NCBI RefSeq assembly: GCF_023155855.1
Contig: NZ_JAKNUT010000001.1
Span: forward strand, 372,001-436,000
Source: Microbacterium aoyamense
GTDB lineage: Bacteria; Actinomycetota; Actinomycetes; Actinomycetales; Microbacteriaceae
Reading direction: 5' to 3'
Length of the DNA: 64,000 nucleotides
The notes under the pieces are model-generated. The model did no database searches. It was not told where the DNA came from and saw nothing but the letters and a program-made list of their open reading frames with translations. Below, piece by piece: positions 50,982-59,825 of the stretch. The translations under genes were made by a program, and so were the position numbers. The first letter of the stretch is position 1, and every line of letters begins with the position of its first letter.

Positions 50982-51875
50982 ATGGCCCTTCAGACACAGA
51001 CCACCGCGACCGACCTCATCCGCGTCGAGGAGCCGCGCCGCCGCACGCGCTCGACGGCCGCTCGCATCGCCTTCGGCATCCCGTACTGGGTGCTCACGAC
51101 GGCGCTCGCGATCATCTTCCTGTACCCGCTCATATGGACCGCGATCTCGTCGTTCGAGCCGCGGGCCGGCACGAGCCAGGTCGACGGCTGGGGCTTCGGC
51201 AACTACGTCGCCCTCGCGAACTACCAGGCAGGCATCTGGGTGTACCTCGGCAACTCGCTCTTCGTCTCGCTTCTGACGGTGCTGCTCACCCTGGTCGTCT
51301 CGGGGCTCGGCGGCTACGCGTTCGCGCGGTTCTCGTTCCCCGGCAAGAATCTGCTGTTCCTGACGGTGCTCGCGATCCTCATGGTGCCGTACGCGACGCT
51401 GCTCATCCCGCTCTACGTGATCCTCAACGCGGTGGGGCTCAGCAACTCGCTCGTCGGCGTCGCGATCGTGCTGGCGATGTTCCAGCTGCCGTTCTCGATG
51501 TTCATGATGCGCATCTCGTTCGAGTCGGTGCCGCGCGAGCTCGACGAGGCAGCGATGGTCGATGGATGCTCGAGCTTCGGCGCACTGTGGCGAGTGCTGC
51601 TCCCCGCGGTCAAGCCGGGGCTCATCACGGTCGGCCTCTTCGCGTTCCTCGCCGCATGGAACGACTTCATGGCGCCGCTCATCCTTATCACCGACACCAA
51701 CCGGATGACGCTGCCGCTCGCCGTCGCGAACCTGCGCGTGCAGGTGCAGGGCGTCATCGACTACGGAGCCACCGAGGCCGGAGTCGTCGTACTGGCGCTG
51801 CCCTGCATCCTGCTCTTCCTGATCCTCCAGCGTCACTACGTCCGCGGCTTCATGTCCGGCGCTTTCAAGGGATGA
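50982..51875 (+). CDS. Sugar ABC transporter permease (MalG type)
   Basis: 297 residues with six hydrophobic segments. FGIPYWVLTTALAIIFLYPLIWTAISSF is the first helix. RELDEAAMVDGCSSFGALWRVLLPAVKPGL is the EAA loop and AWNDFMAPLIL the typical late motif. It follows the MalF-type gene by 3 bp and its stop overlaps the GH127 start (ATGA). It forms the heteromeric channel with 50076-50978. Confidence 0.92.
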   Translation: MALQTQTTATDLIRVEEPRRRTRSTAARIAFGIPYWVLTTALAIIFLYPLIWTAISSFEPRAGTSQVDGWGFGNYVALANYQAGIWVYLGNSLFVSLLTVLLTLVVSGLGGYAFARFSFPGKNLLFLTVLAILMVPYATLLIPLYVILNAVGLSNSLVGVAIVLAMFQLPFSMFMMRISFESVPRELDEAAMVDGCSSFGALWRVLLPAVKPGLITVGLFAFLAAWNDFMAPLILITDTNRMTLPLAVANLRVQVQGVIDYGATEAGVVVLALPCILLFLILQRHYVRGFMSGAFKG

Positions 51876-53779
51876 CCATGCCGAACACCACCGCTGCCCC
51901 CGTCGTGCCTTCGCGCGGTCGCCTCCGGCCGCTGGGTCAGCACGAGGTCCGCATCACCGGCGGCTTCTGGGGCTCGCGCCAGGACGTCAACCACGAGGCG
52001 ACGCTCGCCCACATCGGCGGTCGCCTCGAGTCCGAGGGATGGCTGCCGAACTTCGACCTGGCCGCGGCCGGCACGCTTCCCGACGGTCGGAGGGGTCGAG
52101 AGTTCTCGGACTCCGAGGTCTACAAGTACCTCGAGGGGCTCGCGTGGGAGATCGGCCGCACCGACGACCCGGCGCTCGAGGAGCGCTTCCGCGCGGTCGT
52201 CGCGCGTATCGCGGCAGCGCAGGAGCCCGACGGCTACCTGAACACGCAGTTCGGGCGGCCAGGGCAGGGTGCGCGATGGTCGGACCTCGAATGGGGGCAC
52301 GAGCTCTACTGCCTCGGCCACCTCTTCCAGGCCGCGGTCGCGCGCGAGCGCACGCGACCGGGCGCAGACGACGGACTCGTCGAGATCGCGCGCCGCGCAG
52401 CCGACATGGTGTGCCGCGAGTTCGGCGCCGACGGGCGCAACGCGATCTGCGGACACGCCGTCATCGAGACGGGGCTCGCCGAACTCGGACGGGTCCTCGA
52501 CGAGCCGCGGTACCTCGAGCAGGCCCACCTCTTCGTCGAGCGCCACGGTCAAGGCACGCTGCGCGACATCGAGTGGGGCCGCCAGTACTACCAGGACGAC
52601 GTGGCCGTCCGCGACGCCGACGTGCTGCGCGGCCACGCCGTGCGTGCGAACTATCTCGCGGCCGGCTCGGTCGACGTCGCGGTCGAGCACGACGACGCCG
52701 CGCTGCTCGACGCGCTGCGCGGGCAGTGGGAGCGCACGGTTGCGCGACGCACGTACATCACGGGCGGCCAGGGGTCGCATCACCAGGACGAGGCGTTCGG
52801 CCTCGACTGGGAGCTCCCGCCCGACCGGGCGTACTCCGAGACGTGCGCGGGCGTCGGCTCGATCATGTTCGCGTGGAGGATGCTGCTCGCCGACGGCGAT
52901 CCGCGCTACGCCGACCTCATCGAGCGGACGCTCTTCAACGTCGTCGCCACGTCGCCGAGCGCCGACGGCCGCGCGTTCTACTACGCCAACACGCTGCACC
53001 AGCGCGTTCCGGGCGCGGTCGTGGACCCGGGCTCCACCTCGCCGCGCGCGGGCTCAGCCCTGCGCGCGCCCTGGTTCGATGTGTCGTGCTGCCCACCCAA
53101 CGTCGCTCGCACGCTCGCGAGCCTCGACGCGTACATCGCGACGGCCGATGACGACGGCATCCAACTGCACCAGTACGCCGATGCATCCATCCGCACGACC
53201 CTCGCCGACGGTCGCGACGTGGCGCTGCACGTCGAGACGCGGTACCCCGACGACGGCGTGGTGCGGGTCGTGGTCCACGAACCCGCCGAGTTCGCGCTCG
53301 GGCTGCGGGTCCCCGCGTGGGCTTCCGGGGCGTCTCTGCAGATCGAGGGAGCGAACGGCTCGGTCCAGGATCACGTCGTCGAGCCCGGCATGGCGACGGT
53401 GCGACGGGCGTTCGCCGCGGGGGATGCCGTGGTCCTGACCCTTCCGGTCGCGCCGCGGGTCTCGCATCCCGACGCGCGCATCGACGCCGTGCGCGGCGCG
53501 GTGGCGATCGAGCGCGGGCCGGAGGTCCTCGCCCTCGAGTCCGTCGACTTCGGCTGCGACATCGCCGACGCCGTGCTCGACCTCACCGCCGAGCCGATCG
53601 AACGCGACGGACGGGTCTGGGTCCGCGTCGCGCGTCGCGGCTCCCGCGATGCGGGATGGCCCTACGACTCGGACGCGGGCGGCCCGGCCGAACGTCACGT
53701 CGAGGTCCCGCTCGTCCCGTACCACTCCTGGGCCGAGCGCGGTCCCTCGACGATGCGCGTCTGGATCCCGACCGCCTGA
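51872..53779 (+). CDS. GH127 beta-L-arabinofuranosidase
   Basis: 635 residues, the usual GH127 length. The (alpha/alpha)6 barrel carries EWGHELYCLGHLFQA and the zinc/catalytic site: ETC with Glu323 and Cys325, and SCCPPN with Cys406 and Cys407. One of that Cys pair is the nucleophile in characterised HypBA1-type enzymes, and the spacing of the four residues agrees with theirs. C-terminal beta-sandwich follows. No signal peptide: it acts on imported beta-L-arabinofuranosides, such as hydroxyproline-linked arabino-oligosaccharides, giving free L-arabinose for AraA. ATG 51872 overlaps the permease stop; ATG 51878 is an alternative. Confidence 0.92.
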   Translation: MTMPNTTAAPVVPSRGRLRPLGQHEVRITGGFWGSRQDVNHEATLAHIGGRLESEGWLPNFDLAAAGTLPDGRRGREFSDSEVYKYLEGLAWEIGRTDDPALEERFRAVVARIAAAQEPDGYLNTQFGRPGQGARWSDLEWGHELYCLGHLFQAAVARERTRPGADDGLVEIARRAADMVCREFGADGRNAICGHAVIETGLAELGRVLDEPRYLEQAHLFVERHGQGTLRDIEWGRQYYQDDVAVRDADVLRGHAVRANYLAAGSVDVAVEHDDAALLDALRGQWERTVARRTYITGGQGSHHQDEAFGLDWELPPDRAYSETCAGVGSIMFAWRMLLADGDPRYADLIERTLFNVVATSPSADGRAFYYANTLHQRVPGAVVDPGSTSPRAGSALRAPWFDVSCCPPNVARTLASLDAYIATADDDGIQLHQYADASIRTTLADGRDVALHVETRYPDDGVVRVVVHEPAEFALGLRVPAWASGASLQIEGANGSVQDHVVEPGMATVRRAFAAGDAVVLTLPVAPRVSHPDARIDAVRGAVAIERGPEVLALESVDFGCDIADAVLDLTAEPIERDGRVWVRVARRGSRDAGWPYDSDAGGPAERHVEVPLVPYHSWAERGPSTMRVWIPTA

Positions 53780-53793
53780 CCTCCGCCGAAATC

Positions 53794-53904
53794 GGACCCA
53801 CGCGGGTTTGGGACACCCCGACGCTGAACCCACACATCCTGAGCGAACCCACACGATCCGGTGGCGAGAAGCGTGTGGGTTCGCGCCAAGCGCGTGGGTT
53901 CGCG
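53794..53904. repeat. Cluster of GAACCCACAC repeats with a terminator hairpin
   Basis: Within 110 bp the unit (G)AACCCACAC occurs in several versions: TGAACCCACACATCC (53825-53839), GCGAACCCACACG (53843-53855), its exact complement CGTGTGGGTTCGC (53872-53884) and CGCGTGGGTTCGCG (53891-53904); a looser one is near 53795. The copies at 53843 and 53872 can pair into a 13-bp stem with a 16-base loop, likely terminating the GH127 operon and the convergent LacI gene. Confidence 0.68.
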
Positions 53905-53923
53905 AGGAATCAACCCAGGCGGG

Positions 53924-54943
53924 TCAGACGGCGCGCGTCGAAGACCGTACGATGATCTGCGAAGGGCGGGGTTCGGGATGCTCCGTGGACTGCTCGTCCT
54001 GCAGATGTGCGAGCACCGCGGCCATCGCGTCACGGCCGAGCCCGACGAAGTCCTGTCGCATCGTCGTCAGGGGCGGCTGGAAGTGCGCGGCCTCGGGGAT
54101 GTCGTCGAATCCGACGACGCTGACGTCCTCGGGCACACGGAGCCCCGCTTCCGCCAGGGCATGCAGCAATCCGAGCGCCATCTGGTCGTTCGACACGAAC
54201 ACCGCTCCGGGCACGCCCCCCTGGAGCATCGCGGTGCCGAGGTCGAAGCCCGACTGCGGCGACCAGTCCCCCCGCGGCGGGTCGACGACCGCGATCCCGG
54301 CTTCCCCGAGGCGGTCGCGCCAGCCGCGCAGGCGCTCCTCGGCATCCATCGATCCCGCCGGTCCCGCGATGTGGCGGATGTCTCGGTGGCCGAGCTCGAG
54401 CAGGTGCGACACCGCCGCGCGAGCGGCACGGTACTGGTCGATCGTAACGCGCAGCGCGCGGCCGCGTGCCTCCGAGGCCACCGCGACGAGCGGCACCCCG
54501 AGCTCCCAGCCGTCGAACGCGTCCAGAGCGGCGCGCTCCGTCGCGATCAGCACGATCGCCTCGACGTTCTGGCGGATGAGCATCTCGGCCGCCGATCGCA
54601 GCGTCGGACCCAAGGCATCCGCAAGCGTCGTCGTGATGACGGCGTAGCCGGCATCCGCCGCCGATTCGTTGACGTGCAGCACGATGCTCGATGGCCCGAA
54701 GTCAGGCAGGCCGGCCGCGACGAGCCCGAGCGTGCGGGAGCGGCGCGTCACGAGCGCGCGCGCGGCCTGCGACGGCACGTACCGCAGCTGCCGGATCGCG
54801 TTCTCGACGCGCTCGCGTGTCGCAGGGCGCACGTTCGGCAGGTCGTTGAGGACTCTCGACACCGTCTGGTGCGAGACCCCCGCGAGGCGCGCGACGTCGA
54901 AGATCGTCGCGACGCGCCCCCGTTCGCCGCCGTTCGCGCTCAC
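53924..54943 (-). CDS. LacI-family transcriptional regulator
   Basis: 339 residues. HTH ATIFDVARLAGVSHQTVSRVLNDLPNVRPATRERVENAIRQLRYVPSQAARAL and a sugar domain (LGLVAAGLPDFGPSSIVLHVNESAADAG..., SVVGFDDIPEAAHFQPPLTTM). The GTG at 54943 was chosen as the nearest start to the HTH; a GTG at 54985 is also in frame and the choice is uncertain. It follows the YtfQ-type transporter operon in the same direction and probably controls it through the sites at 59826-59852. Confidence 0.87.
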   Translation of the reverse strand: MSANGGERGRVATIFDVARLAGVSHQTVSRVLNDLPNVRPATRERVENAIRQLRYVPSQAARALVTRRSRTLGLVAAGLPDFGPSSIVLHVNESAADAGYAVITTTLADALGPTLRSAAEMLIRQNVEAIVLIATERAALDAFDGWELGVPLVAVASEARGRALRVTIDQYRAARAAVSHLLELGHRDIRHIAGPAGSMDAEERLRGWRDRLGEAGIAVVDPPRGDWSPQSGFDLGTAMLQGGVPGAVFVSNDQMALGLLHALAEAGLRVPEDVSVVGFDDIPEAAHFQPPLTTMRQDFVGLGRDAMAAVLAHLQDEQSTEHPEPRPSQIIVRSSTRAV

Positions 54944-55028
54944 CTGCGCAGCCCGCTCCCCTCGCGCACGCGCCGACGCGCGCACGTCCTCATTATCGCG
55001 GGATGCCGCGTCCCTTCCCGTGCACCGC

Positions 55029-56042
55029 TCATCGTCGCCGCGCCGTCAGCACCCGCTGCAGGATGATGAAGACGAGCAGCAGGGCACCGATGAAGATCTT
55101 CGTCCACCACGACGACAGCGTGCCCTCGAACGAGATGATCGTCTGGATGATGCCCAGCACGAGCACGCCGAGCACCGATCCCAGCACGAATCCGTAGCCT
55201 CCCGCGAGCAGGGTGCCGCCGATGACGACCGCGGCGATCGCGTCGAGCTCCGTGCCGATCGCCGTCAGCGGGTAGCCCGAGAGCGTGTAGAGCGAGAACA
55301 GGATGCCCGCGATGCCCGAGCACAGACCCGAGATCACGTAGACGAGCACCTTCGTTCGGGCGACGGGCAGTCCCATCAGCAGACCGCTCTGCTCGCTGCC
55401 GCCGAGCGCGTAGACCGTGCGGCCGAAGCGCGTGCGGTGCAGCACCCATACGGCGATCGCCACGACGGCGAGCGCGATGATGACGCTCGGCGTGATCGAC
55501 AGACCCGGGCCGAGCGGGATGCGCGTGACGCCGAGTGCGATGAACGCGGGGTCGGTGATGGAGATGGACGACTGACTGATGACGTAGCAGAGGCCGCGCG
55601 CGAGGAACATCGCGGCCAGCGTCGCGATGAACGGCTGGACTTTGAACACGTGCACCATGAGTCCGACGAGCAGTCCCAGCACCGAGGTCAGCACGAGGAT
55701 GAGCGGGATGACGGCGGCCGCCGGCCAGCCCGACTGCAGCAGACTCGCCGCGATCATCGTGGACAGTGCGACGACCGCACCGACCGAGAGGTCGATGCCA
55801 CCGGTCAGGATCACGAACGTCATGCCGACGGCGAGCACGATGAGGTAGGCGTTGTCGATGAACAGGTTGAGGAAGACCTGGCCCGAGAGGAACCCGTTGT
55901 ACCGGATGCCGCCGCCGATGAAGATCGCGACGAAGAGGATCAGGGTCACGAGCACGGGCCCGTACTTGGGGCTCGTGAAGGTGCGCTCGAGTCCCGCGCC
56001 GAAGCGGCGGAGCGAGCTCGTGGGAACGGTCGCGGTGGTCAT
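55029..56042 (-). CDS. yjfF: Furanose ABC transporter permease, YjfF-like
   Basis: 337 residues, about ten hydrophobic segments, CUT2 permease. GGIDLSVGAVVALSTMIAASLL and VIGGTLLAGGYGFVLGSVLGVLVLG are the family motifs; the N-terminus (PKYGPVLVTLILFVAIFIGGGIRYNGFLSGQVFLNLFIDNAYLIVLAVGMTFVILTGG) closely follows YjfF. ATG overlaps the stop of the YtfT-like gene. Last gene of the four-gene importer; pairs with 56039-57085. Confidence 0.88.
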   Translation of the reverse strand: MTTATVPTSSLRRFGAGLERTFTSPKYGPVLVTLILFVAIFIGGGIRYNGFLSGQVFLNLFIDNAYLIVLAVGMTFVILTGGIDLSVGAVVALSTMIAASLLQSGWPAAAVIPLILVLTSVLGLLVGLMVHVFKVQPFIATLAAMFLARGLCYVISQSSISITDPAFIALGVTRIPLGPGLSITPSVIIALAVVAIAVWVLHRTRFGRTVYALGGSEQSGLLMGLPVARTKVLVYVISGLCSGIAGILFSLYTLSGYPLTAIGTELDAIAAVVIGGTLLAGGYGFVLGSVLGVLVLGIIQTIISFEGTLSSWWTKIFIGALLLVFIILQRVLTARRR

Positions 56043-57085
56043 GCCGCCGCCACCCCCTTTCCGGATCGCAGGGCGAGCTTTCGTCGGAAGCATCCGAGCG
56101 CCTCGTTCGTCGTCGGCGACTGCAGCAGGCAGACGACCGTCACGACGGCGGCCTTGAACACCATCGTCGCGATGGGCGGGATGCCGACCGTGTACACGGT
56201 CGTGACGAGAGTCTGGATGACGAGGGCACCGACGAGGGTTCCCGCGAGCGAGTAGCGGCCGCCCGCGAGCGACGTGCCGCCGATCACGACGGCGAGGATC
56301 GCGTCGAGCTCGATGAACAGGCCTGTGTTGTTGGCGTCTGCGGCCATCGTGTTCGCCGTGAGGATCAGGCCCGCCACCGCGGCGCACAGGGCGCAGAACG
56401 TGTAGACCGCGAAGAGCAGTCCGCGTGCGCGCACGCCCGCCTGACGGCTCGCCTCGGGATTGATGCCGACCGACTCGATGAGCATGCCCAGCGCGGTGCG
56501 GCGCGTGAGGACGGCCGCGAGGATGAACACCGCGGCGCCGATGTAGACGGCGACCGGCACGCCGAGCCAGAAGCCGGCGCCGAGCGCCTTGAAGGGTGGG
56601 CTCGTGACGGTGAGGATCTGTCCCTCGGTGATGAGCATCGCGACACCGCGCCCGGCGGTCATGAGCACGAGCGTCGCGATGATGGGCTGGATGCCCAGAA
56701 CGCTCACGAGGAAGCCGTTCCACACGCCGCACACGAGACCGACGGCGAGCGCCGTGAGGATCGCGATCGCGACGGTTCCGGGATTGCCCGGATCGGACGA
56801 CCCGAGGAGGATGCTGCACGCGACCGCCCCCGAGATCGCGCACACGGCGCCGACCGAGAGGTCGATGCCGCGCGTCGCGATGACGAGCGTCATGCCGACC
56901 GCGACGATGAGCGTCGGAGCGCCGTTGCGGAGGATGTCGATGAGACTGCCGTAGAGGTTGCCGTCGCGGATCGTGATCGTGAAGAACCCCGGGAACGCGA
57001 TGACGTTGATGAGGAAGAGCACGAGCAGCATCACGATGGGCCAGAAGATCCGGCTCGAGGCGAAGCGGGCGAGCAGGGCGATCAT
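56039..57085 (-). CDS. ytfT: Furanose ABC transporter permease, YtfT-like
   Basis: 348 residues, CUT2 permease: FWPIVMLLVLFLINVIAFPGFFTI, RGIDLSVGAVCAISGAVACSIL, VLGIQPIIATLVLMTAGRGVAMLITEGQILTV and VIGGTSLAGGRYSLAGTLVGALVIQ. These stretches parallel YtfT of the galactofuranose importer. ATG 57083-57085 overlaps the ATPase stop and begins the coherent part of the frame. Two different permeases next to each other distinguish the Ytf-type system from the RbsC homodimer type seen at 9051-10097. Confidence 0.9.
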   Translation of the reverse strand: MIALLARFASSRIFWPIVMLLVLFLINVIAFPGFFTITIRDGNLYGSLIDILRNGAPTLIVAVGMTLVIATRGIDLSVGAVCAISGAVACSILLGSSDPGNPGTVAIAILTALAVGLVCGVWNGFLVSVLGIQPIIATLVLMTAGRGVAMLITEGQILTVTSPPFKALGAGFWLGVPVAVYIGAAVFILAAVLTRRTALGMLIESVGINPEASRQAGVRARGLLFAVYTFCALCAAVAGLILTANTMAADANNTGLFIELDAILAVVIGGTSLAGGRYSLAGTLVGALVIQTLVTTVYTVGIPPIATMVFKAAVVTVVCLLQSPTTNEALGCFRRKLALRSGKGVAAA

Positions 57086-58659
57086 GCGGCGTCTCCGGTG
57101 GATTCTTCGTCCCCTGATCCCTCGGCGATGAGGGCGAGGAGGCTGTCGACGGTGATGTCTTCGTTCGGAAGGTCGGCGACCTTCTCGCGGTCGCGCATCA
57201 CGACGATGCGGTGGCTGAGGCGCAGCACCTCTTCGAGCTCTGCGCTGATGTAGACGACGCTCATGCCGTTCTCGGCGAGGCTCACGACGAGCTTCTGGAT
57301 CTCGGCCTTCGCGCCGATGTCGATGCCGCGCGTCGGCTCGTCGAGGATGAGCAGCCGCGGTGCGACGGCGAGCCATCTGGCCAGCAGCACCTTCTGCTGG
57401 TTGCCGCCGGACAGATTGCGGACGATCGCGTCCTTGTTCGCGGGACGGATGTTGAGGGCCTGGATGTAGCTGTCGGCGAGCTCGTCCTGCCGCTTCTTCG
57501 GGATCGGCCGGAACCATCCGCGGTCGGCCTGCAGCGCGAGCACGATGTTGTCGCGCACCGTGAGCTCGTCGACGATGCCCTCGGAGCGACGGTTCTCGCT
57601 CGAGTACGCGATGCGCTCCGAGAGCGCCTGGCGCGGAGTGCGCAGCTTCTCCTGCGCGCCGCGGATCGTCAGCTCGCCGCTGTCGGCGCGGTCGATGCCG
57701 CCGAGCAGGCGCGCGACCTCGGTGCGCCCCGATCCGAGCAGACCCGCGAAGCCGACGACCTCACCCTCGTGGATCGTGAGATCGACCGGGTTGACGGCGC
57801 CCTTGCGGCCGAGTCCCCGCGCCCGCACGAACACGGTCGGATCGCCGCCCTCGGCATCCGCTTCCCGTACCCGCTGCTCGAGGTCCTCGAGGGTCGAGAT
57901 CTCCTTGCCGATCATCTTCTGCACGAGGTCGATGCGCAGGAGGTCCGGCGTGAGGTACTCGCCGACGAGCCGACCGTTGCGGAAGACCGTCAGCCGATCG
58001 GCGATCTCGTAGACCTGGTCGAGGAAGTGCGAGACGAACAGGATCGCCACGCCGTCGTCCTTGAGCGAGCGGATGATGCGGAAGAGCTCCGCGACCTCGT
58101 CCGCATCCAGGCTCGAGGTGGGTTCGTCGAGGATCAGCACGCGCGCGTCGATGTTGATCGCACGGGCGATCGCGATGAGCTGCTGCAGTGCGAGGGAATG
58201 GGATGCCAGGAGCGAGCCCGGGTCGATGTCGAGACCGAGGCCTTCGAGCACCTCGCGGGCCTGCGCCCGCATGCGTCGCGTGTCGATCGCGCCGAATCGC
58301 CGCGGCTCCCGGCCGAGCATGATGTTCTCGGCTACCGAGAGGTTGGGGAGGAGATTGACCTCCTGGTAGACCGTCGAGATGCCGGCATCCTGCGCCTGCG
58401 CGGTCGTGTGGAACGACACCTGCTCACCGCCGAGGACGATCGTGCCGGAGTCGATCTGGTACACGCCCGTCAGCGCTTTGATGAGCGTCGACTTGCCCGC
58501 GCCGTTCTCGCCCATGAGCGAGTGCACCTCGCCGGGGAACATGCGGAACGAGACGCCGTCGAGCGCCTTGACGCCCGGGAACGAGATCGAGATGTCCGTC
58601 ATCTCGACGATGGGTGCAGGATGCGCCTCGGGGGCGGGTGGGCGGGTGAGCTCGGTCAT
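57082..58659 (-). CDS. ytfR: Furanose ABC transporter ATP-binding protein, YtfR-like
   Basis: 525 residues with two ATPase domains. Domain 1: Walker A GENGAGKST and Walker B VLILDEPTSSLDADE, with the SHSLALQQL region as degenerate signature. Domain 2: GLLGSGRTE replaces Walker A and RNLSGGNQQK is a full signature, then LLILDEPTRGIDIG. Such an uneven pair is normal in CUT2 ATPases of the RbsA/MglA/YtfR group. The best start is the ATG at 58657-58659. Separated from the binding-protein gene by a strong stem-loop. Confidence 0.93.
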   Translation of the reverse strand: MTELTRPPAPEAHPAPIVEMTDISISFPGVKALDGVSFRMFPGEVHSLMGENGAGKSTLIKALTGVYQIDSGTIVLGGEQVSFHTTAQAQDAGISTVYQEVNLLPNLSVAENIMLGREPRRFGAIDTRRMRAQAREVLEGLGLDIDPGSLLASHSLALQQLIAIARAINIDARVLILDEPTSSLDADEVAELFRIIRSLKDDGVAILFVSHFLDQVYEIADRLTVFRNGRLVGEYLTPDLLRIDLVQKMIGKEISTLEDLEQRVREADAEGGDPTVFVRARGLGRKGAVNPVDLTIHEGEVVGFAGLLGSGRTEVARLLGGIDRADSGELTIRGAQEKLRTPRQALSERIAYSSENRRSEGIVDELTVRDNIVLALQADRGWFRPIPKKRQDELADSYIQALNIRPANKDAIVRNLSGGNQQKVLLARWLAVAPRLLILDEPTRGIDIGAKAEIQKLVVSLAENGMSVVYISAELEEVLRLSHRIVVMRDREKVADLPNEDITVDSLLALIAEGSGDEESTGDAA

Positions 58660-58702
58660 CGAAGTTCTCCGTCGAACGCGTGCGGGTCGGTCTGAGCGTA
58701 GG

Positions 58703-58737
58703 GGGTGGGGTGCGCGGCTCGGCCGCGCACCCCACCC
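58703..58737 (-). promoter_or_regulatory. Intra-operon stem-loop after the YtfQ-like gene
   Basis: A perfect 15-bp stem (one arm GGGTGGGGTGCGCGG) closes a 5-base loop. It lies 16 bp after the binding-protein stop and 44 bp before the ATPase ATG. As for the hairpin at 50021-50053, it probably gives more binding protein than ATPase from one transcript. Confidence 0.65.
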
Positions 58738-58752
58738 GGTCAGGTCACTCGA

Positions 58753-59745
58753 TCAGTACTGACGAGTGGGCAGAGCCTCGATCGCCTGCTCCTGCGTGAA
58801 CGTCGTCTCCTCCGTCACGATGCGCTTCTCGACCGTGCCGCCGTCGTTGAGCGTCGTGATGACGTCGACGAGCTGCTTGCCCAGCAGCGGCGAGCACTCC
58901 ACGATGAAGTTGATCTTGCCGTCGGCGAGGGCCTGCATGCCGTCCTTGACCGCATCCACCGTCACGATCTTGATGTCTTCGCCGGGAACGAGACCCGCGG
59001 CCTCGATCGCCTCGATCGCACCCAGACCCATGTCGTCGTTGTGCGCGTAGACGAGGTCGATGTCGGGGTTCGACTTGAGCATGGCCTCCATGACCTGCTT
59101 GCCGCCGGCGCGCGTGAAGTCACCCGTCTGGCTCGCGACGATCTCGAACTTGTCGTCGGCGCCGATGACCTCGGCGAAGCCCTCGGCACGGTCGATCGCG
59201 GGAGCCGCGCCCGTCGTGCCCTCGAGCTGGACGATGTTGACCTTGTCCGCGTCGGCGAACTCCTCGACGACCCAGTCCCCGGCCTTCTTGCCCTCTTCGA
59301 TGAAGTCCGATCCGAGGAAGGTCACGTAGAGCGAGTCGTCCTTGCTGTCGACGGCGCGGTCGGTGAGCACGACGGGGATGCCGGCGGCCTTCGCCTCGTT
59401 GAGCACGGCGTCCCAACCGGTCTCGACGACCGGCGAGAACGCGATGTAGTCGACGCCCTGCTGGATGTAGGACCGGATCGCCTTGATCTGGTTCTCCTGC
59501 TTCTGCTGGGCATCCGAGAACTTCAGATCGATGTCCGCGTCGGCGAACGCCGCCTGGATGTCCTTCGTGTTGGCGGTGCGCCAGCCCGACTCGGCGCCGA
59601 CCTGCGCGAAGCCGACGACGAGCTCGTCGACGGGCTTGGGACCGGATGCGTCGCCGCCTGATCCCGCGTCGGTGCCCGACGCGCAGCCCGCGAGTCCGAT
59701 GAGCAGCGCGCCTGCCGCTGCGATCGAGATGAGCTTCTTGTTCAT
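58753..59745 (-). CDS. ytfQ: Furanose ABC transporter substrate-binding lipoprotein, YtfQ-like
   Basis: 330 residues; lipoprotein signal MNKKLISIAAAGALLIGLAGC with Cys21. The mature part begins VGFAQVGAESGWRTANTKDIQAAF, and continues DAQQKQENQIKAIRSYIQQGVDYIAFSPVVETGWDAVL, LTDRAVDSKDDSLYVTFLGSD, QLEGTTGAAPAIDRAEGF, SQTGDFTRAGGKQVMEAML and YAHNDDMGLGAIEAIEAAG. This is close to E. coli YtfQ along its length, including the QKQENQIKA block. YtfQ binds galactofuranose. With arabinofuranosidase and ara genes beside it, L-arabinofuranose is equally plausible. Confidence 0.92.
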   Translation of the reverse strand: MNKKLISIAAAGALLIGLAGCASGTDAGSGGDASGPKPVDELVVGFAQVGAESGWRTANTKDIQAAFADADIDLKFSDAQQKQENQIKAIRSYIQQGVDYIAFSPVVETGWDAVLNEAKAAGIPVVLTDRAVDSKDDSLYVTFLGSDFIEEGKKAGDWVVEEFADADKVNIVQLEGTTGAAPAIDRAEGFAEVIGADDKFEIVASQTGDFTRAGGKQVMEAMLKSNPDIDLVYAHNDDMGLGAIEAIEAAGLVPGEDIKIVTVDAVKDGMQALADGKINFIVECSPLLGKQLVDVITTLNDGGTVEKRIVTEETTFTQEQAIEALPTRQY

Positions 59746-59825
59746 CCCTTGAACCTCCTTGTTCGAGTTCGGGCGCGGTCATCGCGCTCCTGGTGCGTGC
59801 GGCCGTCAGTAGCCGCGATTCAGGA

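Noticed and set aside
49992..51836. 614-codon minus-strand frame opposite the permeases
   Set aside because: Charged, low-complexity antisense shadow; the opposite strand has clear permease and binding-protein motifs.
50405..53779. Very long plus-strand open frame of 1124 codons
   Set aside because: Its first half is an out-of-frame shadow of the two permease genes; only the part from 51872 (GH127) is coding.
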